Assembly: GCF_046299575.1 (NCBI RefSeq)
Contig: NZ_JBKBHX010000007.1
Location: 1-64,000 of the forward strand
DNA from: Thermaurantimonas sp046299575
GTDB taxonomy: Bacteria > Bacteroidota > Bacteroidia > Flavobacteriales > Schleiferiaceae
DNA: 64,000 nt
Reading direction: 5' to 3'
In this document: piece by piece, positions 51,685 through 60,494 of the stretch
Numbering within the stretch: position 1 is the first letter of the stretch
How the letters are laid out: the number at the start of each line of letters is the position of its first letter
Notes under the pieces: model-generated
What the model saw: only the letters and a program-made list of their open reading frames with translations
Told to the model about the DNA's origin: nothing
The model's database searches: none
Program-made: the position numbers and the translations under genes

Positions 51685-52490
51685 AAAAACGCATCAAAAA
51701 GGTACCTATATGGATATTGATTCTCGTTCTTACTACCGTTACTTGTAAAAGAGTGCCTCTTACCGGAAGGAAGCAATTAGCTTTCTTACCTGCCTCGGAG
51801 CTTAATGCTTTGAGTTTTTCACAATATCAGCAGATTAAACAAAAAGAACAAGTAATCAAAGGCACACCTGAAGCCCAGATGATAGAGCGCGTAGGTCGCC
51901 GTATTCAGAAAGCTGTAGAAGAATATCTAAATGCCAATGGCCAGTCACAGCTTTTAAATGGATTTGAATGGGAATTTATTCTCATAAAAAGCGATGTAGT
52001 GAATGCGTGGTGCATGCCAGGAGGCAAAGTAGCTTTTTACACCGGAATTCTTCCGATTTGTAAAGATGAAACAGGCGTGGCAGTGGTGATGGGGCATGAA
52101 GTTGCCCATGCCATTGCTCAGCACGGCAATGAACGCATGTCACAAGCCATGCTACAGCAATTTGGGGGCATGGCGCTCGCTGTTGCGCTGCGTGACAAAC
52201 CAGCTGAGACACAGGCCATCTTTTTAGGTGCATATGGTGTTGGAACAACTTTAGGTGCGATACTTCCATATTCTAGATTGCACGAAAGTGAGGCTGATCG
52301 ATTGGGGCTCATCTTTATGGCTATGGCGGGATATGACCCGCGAGAAGCTCCAAAATTCTGGGAACGCATGTCGAATCTAAGCGGTGGTCAGAAACCTCCT
52401 GAGATTTTAAGTACCCACCCTTCAAACGAACGGAGAATCAGAGATATAAATGCTCAGATTCCTGAAGCTATGAAATATTATAAACCTTAA
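51681..52490 (+). CDS. M48-family metallopeptidase, membrane-anchored
   Basis: 269 residues. The N-terminal hydrophobic segment ends at Cys22 (LVLTTVTCKRVP), possibly lipidated though the lipobox is poor, and is followed by TGRKQLAFLPASEL, common before periplasmic M48 domains. The zinc site is HEVAHAIAQH near 138-147, with the third ligand in HESEADRLG near 200-208. Such BepA/LoiP-like enzymes process or degrade outer-membrane proteins. It is coupled to the upstream lipoprotein gene by a 4-nt overlap. Confidence 0.93.
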   Translation: MKKRIKKVPIWILILVLTTVTCKRVPLTGRKQLAFLPASELNALSFSQYQQIKQKEQVIKGTPEAQMIERVGRRIQKAVEEYLNANGQSQLLNGFEWEFILIKSDVVNAWCMPGGKVAFYTGILPICKDETGVAVVMGHEVAHAIAQHGNERMSQAMLQQFGGMALAVALRDKPAETQAIFLGAYGVGTTLGAILPYSRLHESEADRLGLIFMAMAGYDPREAPKFWERMSNLSGGQKPPEILSTHPSNERRIRDINAQIPEAMKYYKP

Positions 52491-52503
52491 AATTCAGTAG
52501 TCA

Positions 52504-53205
52504 TTGAAAATCAAGGATTTTATTAAGATCTACGCAGCAGTGCTGCTTGCTCATGTGGCGGCCCAAGCTGTAGCTAAAGATTTTTCATTGCTGTTTTTTA
52601 CCAAATTACTAATTCCACTGTCTGTTTTGTTATACAATTTTTACTTTAATAAAAATACGCTAATAAACATTTTTCTCTCGTCATCCTTTACATTTTTTCT
52701 CTTCGGAAATGTACTAATGATGATTAGTCCGCAGTACGATCCTTGTAGGTTTGATATTCCCATGTTTTCGTATTCTGCAGCCTTTTTGTTTCTGGCTATT
52801 TTGCCTTTGATCCGCGCTGAATGGAAAAAGAAAAACGTTTTAACAGGAATAATTGTCGCTGTTATAAACGGTTTTTTGTCTTATCTCTATATCTTAAAAG
52901 GTTTACAATCAAACCGATTCATATTTATCATCTTTGTCGTTTCCTTTGTTTTGATGTCTTTTACCACTTTTCTCTATAGATCAGAGTTAAAGAAAAAATT
53001 CTACATAATCGGGGGGCTTTTTGGGCTGTCTATCTCAAATCATTTACTGGGATTCTGCACATTTCGAGAAAAAGTTCCCTTTTTGGTGCCTTTAGCGATG
53101 TTGTTTTATGGGTTGAGCCTGCTGCTCTTTCTATTTGGATATATCGATTTAGATGAACACGCTTTAAATGGAACATCGAAGTATGACAGCAATTCCGACA
53201 GTTGA
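52504..53205 (+). CDS. Polytopic membrane protein, possibly YhhN/TMEM86-like
   Basis: 233 residues starting at a TTG; the next ATG in frame is too far in. About seven to eight hydrophobic helices are visible, starting at FIKIYAAVLLAHVAA and ending at LAMLFYGLSLLLFLFGYI. The second helix region (FFTKLLIPLSVLLYNFYF) recalls the TKPLLMP start of the YhhN/TMEM86 lysoplasmalogenase family, but the resemblance is weak and no conserved catalytic residues could be placed. The 3' end overlaps the next gene by 23 nt. Confidence 0.65.
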   Translation: MKIKDFIKIYAAVLLAHVAAQAVAKDFSLLFFTKLLIPLSVLLYNFYFNKNTLINIFLSSSFTFFLFGNVLMMISPQYDPCRFDIPMFSYSAAFLFLAILPLIRAEWKKKNVLTGIIVAVINGFLSYLYILKGLQSNRFIFIIFVVSFVLMSFTTFLYRSELKKKFYIIGGLFGLSISNHLLGFCTFREKVPFLVPLAMLFYGLSLLLFLFGYIDLDEHALNGTSKYDSNSDS

Positions 53206-54127
53206 TTTAGCAGAATTTTTATCTAACAATCCGGCTCAAAAGGCAGCATTTGTCGAAAAACTTGGCAAGGCATACGAAGAAATCGGTTTTGTAGCCGTTA
53301 AAAATCACGGACTTAGCGATGAGCTGCGCGACAAACTCTATGAAAAAGTAAAGGCCTTTTTTGCGCTGCCTGAAGAGGTCAAAAAAAAATATGAAATCCC
53401 TGGTTTGGCGGGGCAACGTGGCTATACCCCATTTGGCAAAGAGCATGCTAAGGGATTTAATAAAGGGGACTTAAAGGAATTTTGGCAGTTTGGTCAATGG
53501 ATTACTGAGCCGGTAGAGGGTGAAGTGTACCCACCGAATGTAGAAGTGACCGAAATTGAAGGATTCAATGAGGTAGGACGTGAAGTGTATAAAACGCTCG
53601 AAAATACAGGCATACAAATTTTAAGGGCTATTGCACTTTATTTAGGTTTAGAAGAAACGTACTTCGATCGATATGTACACAATGGAAACAGCATTCTTAG
53701 AGCTATTCACTATCCGCCAATCACACAAGAGCCTGAAGATGCTGTTCGCGCAGCCCAACACGAGGATATCAATCTTATTACCCTTTTGATGGGGGCTTCT
53801 GCTGCTGGGCTTGAGGTACTGAATAAAAAAGGTGAATGGATCGCTGTAACTGCTTTGCCGGAACAAATTATTGTAAATGTTGGAGATATGCTCCAGCGGC
53901 TTACTAACAATGTGCTGCGCTCCACGACACATCGCGTTGTAAATCCACCAAGAGAAGAGTGGCACGAGCCAAGATATTCGATCCCATTCTTTCTGCATCC
54001 GATATCGTCAATGCCACTGAATTGTTTACCTCAGTGTATTTCTGACGATCGTCCCAAGGCTTACGACGACATCACTGCAGGTGAATATCTCGATGAGCGC
54101 TTGCGCGAAATCGGATTGAAGAAATAG
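53183..54127 (+). CDS. Isopenicillin N synthase-family 2-oxoglutarate/Fe(II) oxygenase
   Basis: 314 residues with the ATG at 53183; a start 15 nt earlier would add five residues and more overlap. The non-heme iron oxygenase fold is clear: FVAVKNHGLSDELRDKLYEKV near 32-52, iron ligands in HEDINLITLL near 192-201 (His-x-Asp) and STTHRVVNPP near 247-256 (His), with the cosubstrate-binding RYSIPFF near 263-269. In bacteria such proteins often oxidise amino-acid or small-molecule substrates. The one here is unknown. A GT2 gene follows 4 nt later. Confidence 0.9.
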   Translation: MTAIPTVDLAEFLSNNPAQKAAFVEKLGKAYEEIGFVAVKNHGLSDELRDKLYEKVKAFFALPEEVKKKYEIPGLAGQRGYTPFGKEHAKGFNKGDLKEFWQFGQWITEPVEGEVYPPNVEVTEIEGFNEVGREVYKTLENTGIQILRAIALYLGLEETYFDRYVHNGNSILRAIHYPPITQEPEDAVRAAQHEDINLITLLMGASAAGLEVLNKKGEWIAVTALPEQIIVNVGDMLQRLTNNVLRSTTHRVVNPPREEWHEPRYSIPFFLHPISSMPLNCLPQCISDDRPKAYDDITAGEYLDERLREIGLKK

Positions 54128-54131
54128 CCTG

Positions 54132-55307
54132 ATGTGGCTGCCGGAAGTTTTGTTTTGGGGTTCGTTAGCCTCTGTATTTTACACTTACAAAGGATACAGC
54201 TGGCTGCTGAAAATCTTACCAGCTGAAAAAATTGCTGAATTGGCCGAATGTGAAGAATGGCCAAAGGTAGAAGTCATCTTTGCAGCACACAACGAAGAGG
54301 TTGTAATTGCATCAAAGTTACAGTCTCTAATTCAAACTACTTACCCTGCTAAGCTGCTCACTGTGACGGTTGGCTCAGATGCCTCTACTGATCGCACCGA
54401 TGAAATTGTTGAAGAATTTAGTAAAAAAAACGGCATTTCCATTCGACTGGTGCGTTTTGAGCAGCGTACCGGCAAGGCCGGTATCATTAATAAACTTGCC
54501 GCTGATAGTACAGCTGATATACTGGTATGCACAGACGCAAATGTTTTGCATGAGGCTGACTCAATAAAAAAGGCTGTGGCACTGCTCACTTCTCAACCCA
54601 CACTGGGAGCTGTAGGGGGTACATTGCATTTTGTGGTAAAAAGCGCCCATGGCATAGCTCTGCAGGAAAACTATTATCGAACCTGGGAAAATACTGTTCG
54701 TCACCGCGAATCAGCTTTATGGCAACTGCCGATGGGTCTGGAAGGAGGGTTTTATGCCATAAGAAAGGAACTTTTTAAGCAAATCCCCAAAAACTTCTAC
54801 ATGGAAGATTTTTTTCAAACTCTCCATTTATATTGCAACGGCTTTAAAGCGTATTTACACCCAGAAGTTATTGGATATGAAGATGTAAGCACAATTCCCG
54901 AGGAGGAATTTCAACGCAAGAAAAGAATTTCAATTGGCAATTTTCAGAATTTCTTCCACTTTTTCCGATGCATTCATTCAAATGCGCATTTAGCCTTTGT
55001 GTTTTGGTCGCATAAAGGTTTGAGGTGGATTACACCTGTGCTGTTCTTACTAGCTCTGGCTTCCAATTTGCTTTTGGTGATTTTTACTACAAAAAAACTT
55101 TACAGTGTTACGCTGTTAATGGCTGTTCTTTTTTTACTTTTTAGTCTTTTGGGGAGGATTTTTTCAAAAAAGAAACAAAAATTCGCAGTTGCAGTCTTTA
55201 TCTATCACTTTGTGAATATGAACTTTGCTCTGCTTACAGGACTTATTCAATATATCAAAGGCGTAAAATCTAATGTCTGGCAACCCACCCGCAGAAACCA
55301 AGCCTAA
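54132..55307 (+). CDS. GT2 family glycosyltransferase, membrane-associated
   Basis: 391 residues. The GT-A domain has VEVIFAAHNEEVVI near 47-60, VTVGSDASTDRTDEIV near 78-93, ILVCTDANVLHE near 134-145 (DxD-like TDAN), MGLEGGFYAIRKELF near 199-213, and EDFFQTLHLYCNG near 225-237. The QRKKR near 263 replaces the usual QxxRW. Three or four helices follow from 290 to 375. It probably contributes to surface polysaccharide synthesis. Its last 35 nt overlap the start of the RibB-like gene. Confidence 0.88.
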   Translation: MWLPEVLFWGSLASVFYTYKGYSWLLKILPAEKIAELAECEEWPKVEVIFAAHNEEVVIASKLQSLIQTTYPAKLLTVTVGSDASTDRTDEIVEEFSKKNGISIRLVRFEQRTGKAGIINKLAADSTADILVCTDANVLHEADSIKKAVALLTSQPTLGAVGGTLHFVVKSAHGIALQENYYRTWENTVRHRESALWQLPMGLEGGFYAIRKELFKQIPKNFYMEDFFQTLHLYCNGFKAYLHPEVIGYEDVSTIPEEEFQRKKRISIGNFQNFFHFFRCIHSNAHLAFVFWSHKGLRWITPVLFLLALASNLLLVIFTTKKLYSVTLLMAVLFLLFSLLGRIFSKKKQKFAVAVFIYHFVNMNFALLTGLIQYIKGVKSNVWQPTRRNQA

Positions 55308-56418
55308 GTTAAATACGATAGAAGAGGCTATTGAAGACATTCGCAAGGGAAAAGTAGTGATCGTGGTGGACGATGAGGATCGAGAAAACGAAGGCGACTT
55401 TGTGGCGGCAGCAGAAAAGGTAACTCCTGAAATGATCAATTTCATGGCCATTTATGGCAGAGGCCTGATCTGTGTGCCTTTACTTGACAGTCGTTGCGAC
55501 GAGCTCGACCTACCTCCTATGGTTACACACAATACTGACCCACATCACACGGCATTTACCATTTCGGTCGATTTAAAAGGACGTGGAAATACCACCGGGA
55601 TTTCGGCTGCTGATAGGGCACGCACCATCCTCGCACTGGTCGATGAAAACAGCAAGCCAGAAGACTTTGCCCGCCCGGGTCACATTTTCCCCCTTCGTGC
55701 ACGGCCCGGAGGCGTATTGCGCCGTACGGGTCATACCGAGGCAGCTATAGACTTAGCTCGATTAGCAGGGCTTAAACCTGCCGGCGTAATCGTAGAGATC
55801 ATGAACGACGACGGCACGATGGCTAGGCTGCCCCAGTTGATAAAAATAGCTGAGCGATTCGATTTGAAAATCATCTCGATCGAAGATCTCGTGGCCTATC
55901 GAATGAGAAACGAGTCGCTTATTCAATTGATCGACCATTTTGACATTCAGACTCCATACGGGCCTTTTCACTTTTATGCTTTTGAACAAACCACCAATCA
56001 CCAAATTCACATGGCTCTCACTATGGGCCAGTGGACAGAAGATGAAACTGTAATGGTGCGTATACATTCAGCTCTTGCAGGTGCTGATCTGCTTTCGCTC
56101 ATTTTTGCTGATCCCTCTCAGCAGTTGCACAAAGCGCTTAAGCGCATTTCAAAAGAAGGTAAAGGTGCCATAGTCTATTTAAATCAGTCAAACAATCCAA
56201 CGCATAACCTTCTGGATGTAATAAAATATTACAAAGAAAAATCAGAGCACACCAAACCCTCTTTTACGCGCGATGCGCGCGATATTGGCATCGGAGCTCA
56301 GATATTGCGATTTTTAAAAATTCGAAAAGTTAAACTACTGACCAACAACCCCATAAAACGCGTCGGCGTAGTAGGCTACGGGCTCGAAATTGTGGATAAC
56401 ACAACTTTTGATGTTTAA
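55273..56418 (+). CDS. ribB: 3,4-dihydroxy-2-butanone-4-phosphate synthase with degenerate GTP cyclohydrolase II domain (RibBX-like)
   Basis: 381 residues. The first domain (about 14-210) is a standard RibB making the four-carbon precursor of riboflavin: VDDEDRENEGDFVAAAE near 32-48, RARPGGVLRRTGHTEAAIDL near 142-161 and GVIVEIMNDDG near 171-181. The second domain (about 215-381) has GTP cyclohydrolase II shape, but the zinc-binding cysteines are gone: RIHSALAGADLLSLIFADPSQQ at 263-284 stands where RibA has Cys in CxxGD and CDC. The HRQEGRNIGL motif has become YLNQSNNPTH. The second domain is therefore unlikely to be a GTP cyclohydrolase. Separate ribA is needed elsewhere. Confidence 0.93.
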   Translation: MSGNPPAETKPKLNTIEEAIEDIRKGKVVIVVDDEDRENEGDFVAAAEKVTPEMINFMAIYGRGLICVPLLDSRCDELDLPPMVTHNTDPHHTAFTISVDLKGRGNTTGISAADRARTILALVDENSKPEDFARPGHIFPLRARPGGVLRRTGHTEAAIDLARLAGLKPAGVIVEIMNDDGTMARLPQLIKIAERFDLKIISIEDLVAYRMRNESLIQLIDHFDIQTPYGPFHFYAFEQTTNHQIHMALTMGQWTEDETVMVRIHSALAGADLLSLIFADPSQQLHKALKRISKEGKGAIVYLNQSNNPTHNLLDVIKYYKEKSEHTKPSFTRDARDIGIGAQILRFLKIRKVKLLTNNPIKRVGVVGYGLEIVDNTTFDV

Positions 56419-56424
56419 TCGCTG

Positions 56425-57201
56425 ATGAGGTGCAAGGTCATTTTTACGGGTACGGGTACATCGCAAGGAATACCCGTAATTGGTTGTAAGTGTCCCGTTT
56501 GCACCTCTCACAATCCGCGCAACCGTCGAACCCGCGCGTCGGTGCATATGGTTGTGGGCGATATTCATCTCCAAATCGATGTTGGTCCAGACTTTCGTCA
56601 GCAAATGCTGGTAAACCAGCTTGATCGGGTAGATGCTGTGCTTCTCACCCACGAACACATGGATCATCTCGCAGGGATTGATGACCTCAGGCCATTGATT
56701 TTCAATCAAAAAAGGCCGATGCCGATGTATGGTACAAGTAGAGTATTAAAAGCCGTGCGCCAACAGTTTCCCTATGCTTTTGCCTCTGATGCAGAGCGCT
56801 ATCCGGGAGCTCCTGAGCTCACAGCGGTAGAGATCGATGGTCAGAAGCCCTTTGAAATAGAGGGAATTCTGGTCATTCCCTTGCCTGTGTTGCATGGTCA
56901 TTGGCCTGTTTTAGGTTTCCGGGTGGGTAATTTTAGCTATATAACCGATGCCAATCAAATTCCCGATAAGACATATGATCTTTTAAAAGGATCTGAATAT
57001 TTGGTGCTCAATGCACTGCGAAAAGAGCCACATTATTCACATTTTACCCTCGATGAGGCAGTCGATGTGGCAAAGAGGGTAGGGGCAAGTCATACTTTCC
57101 TAACCCACATTTCACACGATATGGGGCTGGAGGAAGAGGTAAGTCGCTTACTTCCAGCTAATATATCTTTGGCATATGATGGTTTGATTGTAGAGTGCTG
57201 A
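56425..57201 (+). CDS. Metallo-beta-lactamase-fold hydrolase, PhnP-like
   Basis: 258 residues. The zinc site LLTHEHMDHLAGIDDLRP spans 74-90, with His76, His78, Asp80 and His81. The N-terminal CKCPVC (21-26) is a structural zinc site like that of PhnP, a cyclic phosphodiesterase. The glycine-rich start FTGTGTSQGIPVIG fits that group. Later histidines are in LPVLHGHWPVLG near 153-164 and FLTHISHDMG near 227-236. No phosphonate gene is nearby, so the substrate may be another cyclic phosphate. Last gene of the plus-strand series, 6 nt after ribB. Confidence 0.9.
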   Translation: MRCKVIFTGTGTSQGIPVIGCKCPVCTSHNPRNRRTRASVHMVVGDIHLQIDVGPDFRQQMLVNQLDRVDAVLLTHEHMDHLAGIDDLRPLIFNQKRPMPMYGTSRVLKAVRQQFPYAFASDAERYPGAPELTAVEIDGQKPFEIEGILVIPLPVLHGHWPVLGFRVGNFSYITDANQIPDKTYDLLKGSEYLVLNALRKEPHYSHFTLDEAVDVAKRVGASHTFLTHISHDMGLEEEVSRLLPANISLAYDGLIVEC

Positions 57202-57234
57202 GTGAGTTCAATACGAGAAATTATCGGCAGTTGT

Positions 57235-57939
57235 TTAATAACAACATTCATTTAGCTCAAGATACATCAGCCCGCCAAACAATCGCATCTGTCGTTGTAT
57301 CCAGGCTGCCCGACGCTGAACATACGGCCCCGGTGGATTTGCACTCCATCGGCGTGGACTCGGAAGTATGGCGATGATCTGTGCGGCTTCGACGGCTGTG
57401 AGTTGCCTTGCTGACTTTCGGAAGTATTTACGAGCGGCAGCTTCTATCCCGAAAGTGTTTTTACCCATTTCAACGACGTTTAGGTAAGTTGAAAGAATTT
57501 TCTTTTTTGGCCAATAGAGCTCAATGAGTACAGTAAAATAGGCTTCTAATCCTTTGCGAATCCAGCTTCGACCGGGCCAAAGAAAAAGATTTTTAGCCAA
57601 TTGCTGACTGATAGTGCTTGCTCCACGCTTTCGACGAATATTGCGCTTGTTATGTTCAATAGCCTTTTCAATGGCTTTAAAATCGAATCCTGAATGTTTG
57701 AAAAAGTTTTGATCCTCTGATACTATGACTGCCAGATATGCATGTTGACTTATATTTTTAGCTTTTACCCATTTATATTGAAAGGGAATTCCTTCATTGT
57801 AGTGCTCTATATAGCGTATGACCATAAGTGGTGTAAAGGGCACGGGCAAAAAACGATACAGCCAAACCAAAACATGGGTTATGATAAGAAAATAGACGAA
57901 AATTCGAATCAAAACCTTACTCAGCTTCTTCATCTTCAA
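57235..57939 (-). CDS. mtgA: Monofunctional peptidoglycan glycosyltransferase
   Basis: Polymerises lipid II into glycan strands, without a transpeptidase domain. 234 residues, normal for MtgA. One N-terminal helix (about 10-28) anchors the protein. GT51 motifs are intact: SEDQNFFKHSGFD near 74-86 with catalytic Glu75, RKRGASTISQQLAKNLFL near 99-116, KILSTYLNVVEMG near 141-153 and GIEAAARKYF near 158-167. The start overlaps the end of maf by 23 nt. Met1 and Met3 are both possible. Confidence 0.95.
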   Translation of the reverse strand: MKMKKLSKVLIRIFVYFLIITHVLVWLYRFLPVPFTPLMVIRYIEHYNEGIPFQYKWVKAKNISQHAYLAVIVSEDQNFFKHSGFDFKAIEKAIEHNKRNIRRKRGASTISQQLAKNLFLWPGRSWIRKGLEAYFTVLIELYWPKKKILSTYLNVVEMGKNTFGIEAAARKYFRKSARQLTAVEAAQIIAILPSPRRWSANPPGPYVQRRAAWIQRQMRLFGGLMYLELNECCY

Positions 57940-58534
57940 GTTTTCTGATCAGCGCAATAAATTGTTTGAGGTTTTTGTACAATTCGGCGGTGGGTAGTCC
58001 TACTACGTTGGTATAAGAGCCTTTGATTTCCCGCACTTTTACAATGCCTAGCCACTCTTGCATGCCGTAAGAGCCAGCTTTGTCAAAGGGCTTGTAATCA
58101 TCTACATAAAATTCAATTTCTTCATCGTTTAATTGCTCAAAGAAGACATCCGTACAAACGGAAAAGGTAGTTTGCAGTTTGGGATGCGATAGGGTAACAC
58201 CAGTGTAAACTTGATGCCATTGGCAGGAGAGCTCTCTGAGCATCTCTATAGCTTCTTCTCGCTTGCGTGGTTTTTCGAGGGGGTGGTCTTTGTGCCAAAC
58301 GATCGTATCGGCTGTGATAAGAATTTCGTTGGGATGTAGATTTTTGAAATAAGCAAGAGCCTTTTTACGGGAGAGGTATTCGGGGATTTCTTGTCGAACA
58401 AGTTCGGGCGGATAGCTCTCGTCCACGTGCAATTTTACAACTCGATAGGGCAAGTTCATGAGGTAAAGGAGTTCATGTCTGCGAGGGCTAGCTGACCCAA
58501 GTAGTAGTTCGTAATCGAGCAGAATGGATTTCAT
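57917..58534 (-). CDS. maf: Maf-like nucleoside triphosphate pyrophosphatase
   Basis: Hydrolyses dTTP, UTP or modified NTPs to monophosphates, preventing their use in nucleic acids. 205 residues. The substrate-binding loop is LGSASPRRHEL near 12-22, with DESYPPEL near 38-45, RKKALAYFKN near 56-65, and catalytic Asp76 in ITADTIVW. FVCTDVFFE and YDDYKPFDKAGSYGMQEW form the later conserved region. Standard length. Part of the minus-strand run from lpxK to mtgA, 7 nt after the MFS gene. Confidence 0.95.
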   Translation of the reverse strand: MKSILLDYELLLGSASPRRHELLYLMNLPYRVVKLHVDESYPPELVRQEIPEYLSRKKALAYFKNLHPNEILITADTIVWHKDHPLEKPRKREEAIEMLRELSCQWHQVYTGVTLSHPKLQTTFSVCTDVFFEQLNDEEIEFYVDDYKPFDKAGSYGMQEWLGIVKVREIKGSYTNVVGLPTAELYKNLKQFIALIRKLEDEEAE

Positions 58535-58541
58535 AAGGCAG

Positions 58542-59864
58542 TTAGATATACCTGGAGGCTTTCTTTTTCTTCACTTCGCGCAGTTTAACCCCAGAGAGGA
58601 AAATGATCGACATCAAGAAAAAGAGGGCTAAAAGAAGTGCTGAGGTTTTCATATTTCCCGTAAGTCCAATGACTTTTCCATATAGAAACGTGCCGATCAC
58701 AATGGCGATTTTTTCAGTTACGTCGTAAAAGCTAAAAAAGCTGGTTGTGTTTTCAGTGGGTGGTATCATCTTAGAGTAAGTAGAGCGCGCGAGTGATTGG
58801 ATGCCTCCCATTACAAGACCGACTGTACTGCCGAGCGCAAAGAATTTGTAAATCACATACTTATCTGAAGCATCGAGAAAGTAAGCCATGGTAGCTATTG
58901 TAATCCAAACACTTACATTGACCATTAGGGCGCGAATGTTTCCCACCTTAGAGGAGATAAAGGCAAAGAGCTGAGCCCCGGCAATACCGAAAAATTGAAT
59001 CAGAAGAATGGTCAGGATTAATTGGCGGGTTTCCAGCTTTAGCTCTTGCCTGCCGAAAAGAGTAGAGATCAGAATTATGGTTTGAACTCCGACACTGAAC
59101 AAGAAAAAGGCAAACAAATACAACCTTAGGTAAGGCATTCGCAATATTTGCTTAAAAACCTGCCGAATACGGATGTAGCCGGCCAATAGATAGGCGCGTC
59201 TGTACATACGACGGCGAGGAAAGTTTGGTAGATAGTTAAAGGTAATCTGTGCAAAACCTGCCCACCACAATCCTACGGTGAGAAAGCTGAATCGAGTGGC
59301 CTGTGCTGCATTTTTAAATCCAAATGTTTCAGGAAAAGTGATTGTCAGGAGATTGAGTATCAAAAGAATGCTGCTTCCGAAATACCCTAAGGAATACCCT
59401 CGTGCGCTGAGTTCATCGTGCTGTTCGGGTGGAGCAATTTCGGGAAGATAAGAATTGTAAAAAACGATGGACCCCCAAAATCCGATACTTGCCAAAGAGC
59501 TGAATATGAGTGCCATGAGCACTTGATTCTGATCGGTAAAAAAGTACAATGCCATGGAGCTCAAAGCGCCGAGATAGCAAAAAAGACGCAGGAAAAATTT
59601 CTTGTTGCCCGTGTAGTCGGCAATGCCTGAGAGCAAAGGTGAAATAATAGCAACTACCAGGAAACTCCAGGAAAGTGAATAGCTGTAAAGCTCTGAATTG
59701 GCGTATGTTTTCCCAAGAAATTTAACCGTAGCATTTCCGTTGCCTGTCACTGAAGCGTAGTAAATTGGAAAAATGGCCGTGCCTATGACCAGTGAGTACA
59801 CCGAGTTGGCCCAGTCGTAAAAGGCCCACGTCCATTGCTCTTTTGGCAATTTGCGTCTGTACAT
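58542..59864 (-). CDS. MFS transporter, Atg22/UMF1 family
   Basis: 440 residues with about 12 membrane helices. WAFYDWANSVYSLVIGTAIFPIYY near 13-36 is the family's typical first helix with its YDWANS motif. PLLSGIADYTGNKKFFLR near 74-91 is the major facilitator loop. The fungal namesake Atg22 exports amino acids from vacuoles, but the substrate of bacterial members is generally unknown. Gene neighbours (maf, a methyltransferase) give no substrate hint. Confidence 0.92.
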   Translation of the reverse strand: MYRRKLPKEQWTWAFYDWANSVYSLVIGTAIFPIYYASVTGNGNATVKFLGKTYANSELYSYSLSWSFLVVAIISPLLSGIADYTGNKKFFLRLFCYLGALSSMALYFFTDQNQVLMALIFSSLASIGFWGSIVFYNSYLPEIAPPEQHDELSARGYSLGYFGSSILLILNLLTITFPETFGFKNAAQATRFSFLTVGLWWAGFAQITFNYLPNFPRRRMYRRAYLLAGYIRIRQVFKQILRMPYLRLYLFAFFLFSVGVQTIILISTLFGRQELKLETRQLILTILLIQFFGIAGAQLFAFISSKVGNIRALMVNVSVWITIATMAYFLDASDKYVIYKFFALGSTVGLVMGGIQSLARSTYSKMIPPTENTTSFFSFYDVTEKIAIVIGTFLYGKVIGLTGNMKTSALLLALFFLMSIIFLSGVKLREVKKKKASRYI

Positions 59865-59894
59865 GCAGTTAAATTTCGTGCTAAGATAGCGCCA

Positions 59895-60494
59895 CTACCG
59901 GGTTGGCTTCTTTTTTTTCACGTGAAAGAAAAATTCCTTTCCCATTCTGGGCTGTATGCTTTTGTTGGTTTTTTCGAGGGTAAGGATTTCAAAATATCTT
60001 GAAAACCGATCGAGGTATTCCTCGTAACAACCACCAAAAGGGGGGCCAGCCTCAGTGAGAGGAAAATCGAAAAGAAGACCAGCCATTTGACCATCGGATG
60101 TAAGCAGTTCATAGGATTTTCTCACATAGTTGTCGCGCAGCGATGGATTTAGTGCGCAATAAAAAGTTTGTTCGAGGATAAAGTCAAATTGGTAGCCTTC
60201 AAGGTTGAAATAGTCGTTGTGCAAAAGTTGATTGGTGGGAAAGTCGGGAAATCGCTTTTTCAAGTTGCGCAAAGGCACTTCCGAAATATCAACCACATAC
60301 ACATGACTGTAGCCTAGGTGCAAGAGCTCCTCGGCTTCATAGGCATTACCGGCTCCAGGAATGAGAATACGGGCGTCAGTCGGAATGTGATTTACAGCAA
60401 AATCAATCAGAGCAGGGGAGGGATGCCCTATGTCCCATCCAGTCTCCCCTTTTAGCCATCGCTCTGTCCAATAGGCTTGATCTAACTTCATCAA
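59895..60494 (-). CDS. TPMT-family SAM-dependent methyltransferase
   Basis: 199 residues. The thiopurine methyltransferase class is shown by YWTERWLKGETGWDIGHPSPAL near 8-29, ILIPGAGNAYEAEEL near 43-57 (SAM site) and VYVVDISEVPLRNLKKRF near 64-81. FILEQTFYCALNP near 103-115 is the catalytic region. These enzymes methylate thiols, selenium or tellurium compounds, or halides. The start overlaps the stop of the upstream T9SS cargo gene by 4 nt. Confidence 0.9.
   Translation of the reverse strand: MMKLDQAYWTERWLKGETGWDIGHPSPALIDFAVNHIPTDARILIPGAGNAYEAEELLHLGYSHVYVVDISEVPLRNLKKRFPDFPTNQLLHNDYFNLEGYQFDFILEQTFYCALNPSLRDNYVRKSYELLTSDGQMAGLLFDFPLTEAGPPFGGCYEEYLDRFSRYFEILTLEKTNKSIQPRMGKEFFFHVKKKKPTR

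Noticed and set aside
51681..53205. Toxin, defence or phage cassette within the nine-gene plus-strand series
   Set aside because: All genes in it match housekeeping or envelope families, with no integrase, nuclease-toxin pairing or repeat boundary.
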